NCBI RefSeq assembly: GCF_003722335.1
Contig: NZ_CP026100.1
Span: 5,492,001 to 5,556,000, forward strand
Length of the DNA: 64,000 bases
Direction of reading: 5' to 3'
From: Caulobacter flavus
GTDB lineage: Bacteria > Pseudomonadota > Alphaproteobacteria > Caulobacterales > Caulobacteraceae
Part shown: positions 62,458 through 64,000 of the stretch, in pieces
Position numbering within the stretch: position 1 is the first letter of the stretch
Layout: every line of letters begins with the position of its first letter
The notes under the pieces: generated by a model
The model's database searches: none
Told to the model about the DNA's origin: nothing
Seen by the model: the letters and a program-made list of their open reading frames with translations, nothing else
Translations under genes and position numbers: made by a program

Positions 62458-63816
62458 ATGACCCTCTCCCGACGTGATTTCGGCCGGCTGCTCGCCGGCG
62501 CCTCCGCCACCGCCGCCCTCGCCCAGATCGGGGTCTCGGCGGCCATCGCCGACACCTCCAGCTATCGCGCGATGGTCGGCGTCTTCCTGTTCGGCGGCAA
62601 CGACGCCTGGAACATGGTGATCCCCAACGACGAGCGTTACGCCGACTACGCCGCCAAGCGCTCGTCGATCGCCGTCAAGCAGGACGCGCTGACGCCGCTC
62701 ACCGGCACGGCCTTCGGCCTGCACCCGGCCATGGCGCCCCTGAAGAGCGCCTGGGACGAGGGCGCGCTCAGCGTCGTGCTCAACACCGGCACGCTGTTCC
62801 AGCCCCTGACCAAGACCATCTACCAGAGCCGCCCGGACCTGCGCCCGCTGAACCTGATGTCCCACGAGGACCAGCAGAACGAGTGGCAGGGCATGCGCAT
62901 GCGCGAGAAGAACCTCGACGGGTTCATGGGCCGCATCCTCGACCGCGCCGAGCAGGCCGAGATCCCGCCGCTGGTCTCGATCGCCGGCGCGCAGCTGGCC
63001 CTGCTGGGCAGCCGCAAGTCACCGCTGATCCTGCCCTCCAGCGGCGGCGTCTCGCGCAGCGGCTACAACGCCGCCAGCACCGACGCGGCCGTCATCGCCC
63101 GCCAGCAGGCGCTGAATGCGTTCTCCGACGCCTCGGCGTTCGGGGCCGTGACCGACTTCACCGGCCGGGGCATGTCGTCGGCCTACGCCCAGGCGGCGAC
63201 GGCCAACGCCATCATCACGTCGACGACCTCGACGGTGGACCAGTACTTCAAGAACCCGACCACCGGCGCGACCCTGACCAGCGAGATCTCGCGCCAGCTG
63301 CTGCGCGCGGCGCGGATGATCGAGGCCCGCAACACCCTGGGCCACGCCAAGCAGACCTTCTTCGTCAGCCAGGGCGGCTACGACACTCACAACGGCCAGG
63401 CCGCCTCGCACAACAGCCTGTACGCCGACCTGGCCATGGCGCTGGCGGCCTTCTACGCCGCCATGAAGGCGCTGGGGGTGGCGGGCAACGTCACCGCCTT
63501 CACGATGTCGGACTTCGGCCGGGTCTACAAACCCAACGCCAACGCCGGCACCGACCACGCCTGGGGCTCCAACCACCTGGTGCTGGGCGCGGCCCTGGCC
63601 AAGGGCAAGGTCCACGGCCGCTATCCCGACACCACCTACGGCGGGGCCGAGGACGCCTACAACGACGGCCGCTGGATCCCCAGCATCGCCGTCGAGGAAT
63701 ATGTCGGCGCCATCGCCCAGTGGTACGGCGTCGCCGCCGCCGACATGCCGTACGTCTTCCCCAACTGGGCGACCTGGAACGGCGGCGGGCGGGGCCCCGT
63801 GCCGTTGTTCGGGTAG
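62458..63816 (+). CDS. DUF1501 family protein, Tat-exported
   Basis: 452 residues. A twin-arginine signal (SRRDFGRLLAGASATAALAQ) starts the protein. The DUF1501 domain (alkaline-phosphatase/sulfatase-like fold) has MVGVFLFGGNDAWNMV at the start, then FFVSQGGYDTHNGQAASHN and FTMSDFGRV, and GTDHAWGSNHLVLG. The His/Asp positions suggest metal binding. It is almost always found after a DUF1800 gene, as here, but its substrate is not known. Confidence 0.92.
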   Translation: MTLSRRDFGRLLAGASATAALAQIGVSAAIADTSSYRAMVGVFLFGGNDAWNMVIPNDERYADYAAKRSSIAVKQDALTPLTGTAFGLHPAMAPLKSAWDEGALSVVLNTGTLFQPLTKTIYQSRPDLRPLNLMSHEDQQNEWQGMRMREKNLDGFMGRILDRAEQAEIPPLVSIAGAQLALLGSRKSPLILPSSGGVSRSGYNAASTDAAVIARQQALNAFSDASAFGAVTDFTGRGMSSAYAQAATANAIITSTTSTVDQYFKNPTTGATLTSEISRQLLRAARMIEARNTLGHAKQTFFVSQGGYDTHNGQAASHNSLYADLAMALAAFYAAMKALGVAGNVTAFTMSDFGRVYKPNANAGTDHAWGSNHLVLGAALAKGKVHGRYPDTTYGGAEDAYNDGRWIPSIAVEEYVGAIAQWYGVAAADMPYVFPNWATWNGGGRGPVPLFG

Positions 63817-63914
63817 AAGGAAAAGACCCCCTCCGGCCCTCCGCCCCCTCTGGGGGAACTGTCGCGGATCCAGCCCCTGCTCGCGCGTCACCACCGGCGC
63901 CCCTGAAACGAGAA

Positions 63915-63944
63915 ACGCCCCGGAGCCTTTCGGCCCCGGGGCGT
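63915..63944 (-). terminator. terminator of the downstream receptor gene
   Basis: Perfect 9-bp stem (ACGCCCCGG / CCGGGGCGT) with a 12-base loop. On the reverse strand it continues TTTCTCG. It lies 23 bases beyond the stop of the partial gene at 63967 and also ends the DUF1501 unit. Confidence 0.75.
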
Positions 63945-63966
63945 CCCCTAAGCTAGATCCAGCGCC

Positions 63967-64000
63967 TTAGAACTGGATGTTGGCGCCGAAGAAGATCGTC
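63967..64000 (-). CDS. outer membrane barrel protein, C-terminus only (partial)
   Basis: The last 11 codons on the reverse strand read TIFFGANIQF plus stop. A final Phe with alternating hydrophobic residues is the C-terminal beta-strand signature of TonB-dependent receptors and porins. The gene continues beyond the right edge; nothing more can be said. Confidence 0.6.
   Translation of the reverse strand, partial: TIFFGANIQF

Overview
This window is GC-rich chromosomal DNA from an alphaproteobacterium, most likely Caulobacter or a close relative (Caulobacteraceae). The evidence is the gene content: large TonB-dependent receptors, Tat-exported polysaccharide-degrading enzymes, an HWE-family sensor kinase, DUF2948 next to murA, NodT-type outer membrane efflux and DUF1800/DUF1501 pairs. 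Base composition and codon use are uniform, apart from a lower-GC scar at about 25.9-27.7 kb. The species is inference; no rRNA or other species marker is present.

Layout. 0-12 kb holds housekeeping and cell-envelope genes: a TPR protein, a DUF1428 protein, an S41 protease, thiC behind a TPP riboswitch, a YpfJ-like zinc peptidase group, a D-cysteine desulfhydrase/aspartate-glutamate racemase pair, a class A penicillin-binding protein and an HWE sensor kinase with a 59-residue companion. 12-20 kb carries plant-polymer degradation (PL10 pectate lyase, GH9 cellulase), a DUF885 peptidase, and an ArsR regulator divergent from a monooxygenase. Palindromes resembling LacI-type operators lie in these upstream regions. 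20-30 kb holds a MerC-like protein behind a probable Zur box, a catalase, and all three genes of the elongation factor P (EF-P) beta-lysylation pathway (efp, epmA, epmB). That group is interrupted by a decayed mobile-element scar containing a frameshifted serine recombinase. epmB and an RluF-type pseudouridine synthase are flanked by two inverted copies of a palindromic element of about 130 bp.

30-40 kb is one tripartite RND efflux operon (MdtA-, MdtB- and MdtC-like plus a NodT outer membrane factor). The last gene is interrupted by a 1-base deficit in a G7 tract. 39-46 kb contains an orphan FecR-like N-terminal/membrane protein, a large TonB-dependent receptor, a dicarboxylate symporter and a GH5 glycosidase. 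46-52 kb holds an M1 aminopeptidase, two uncharacterised Ala-rich proteins, the DUF2948-murA pair, a 51-residue protein and tRNA-Thr(GGT).

52.9-60.7 kb is a compact type IV secretion operon, virB1-B2-B3-B4-B6-B9-B10-B11, with overlapping or nearly abutting junctions. No VirB5, VirB7, VirB8, VirD4 or relaxase is visible. It is followed by a DUF1800/DUF1501 export pair and the C-terminus of another outer membrane receptor.

I saw no clearly new defence or biosynthetic system. The most interesting items are the VirB8-less T4SS with its palindromic upstream region, the Zur-MerC unit, the EF-P module split by a recombinase scar, the paired repeat elements, and the G-tract frameshift in the efflux operon. 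Intergenic palindromic repeats of several families are common throughout.
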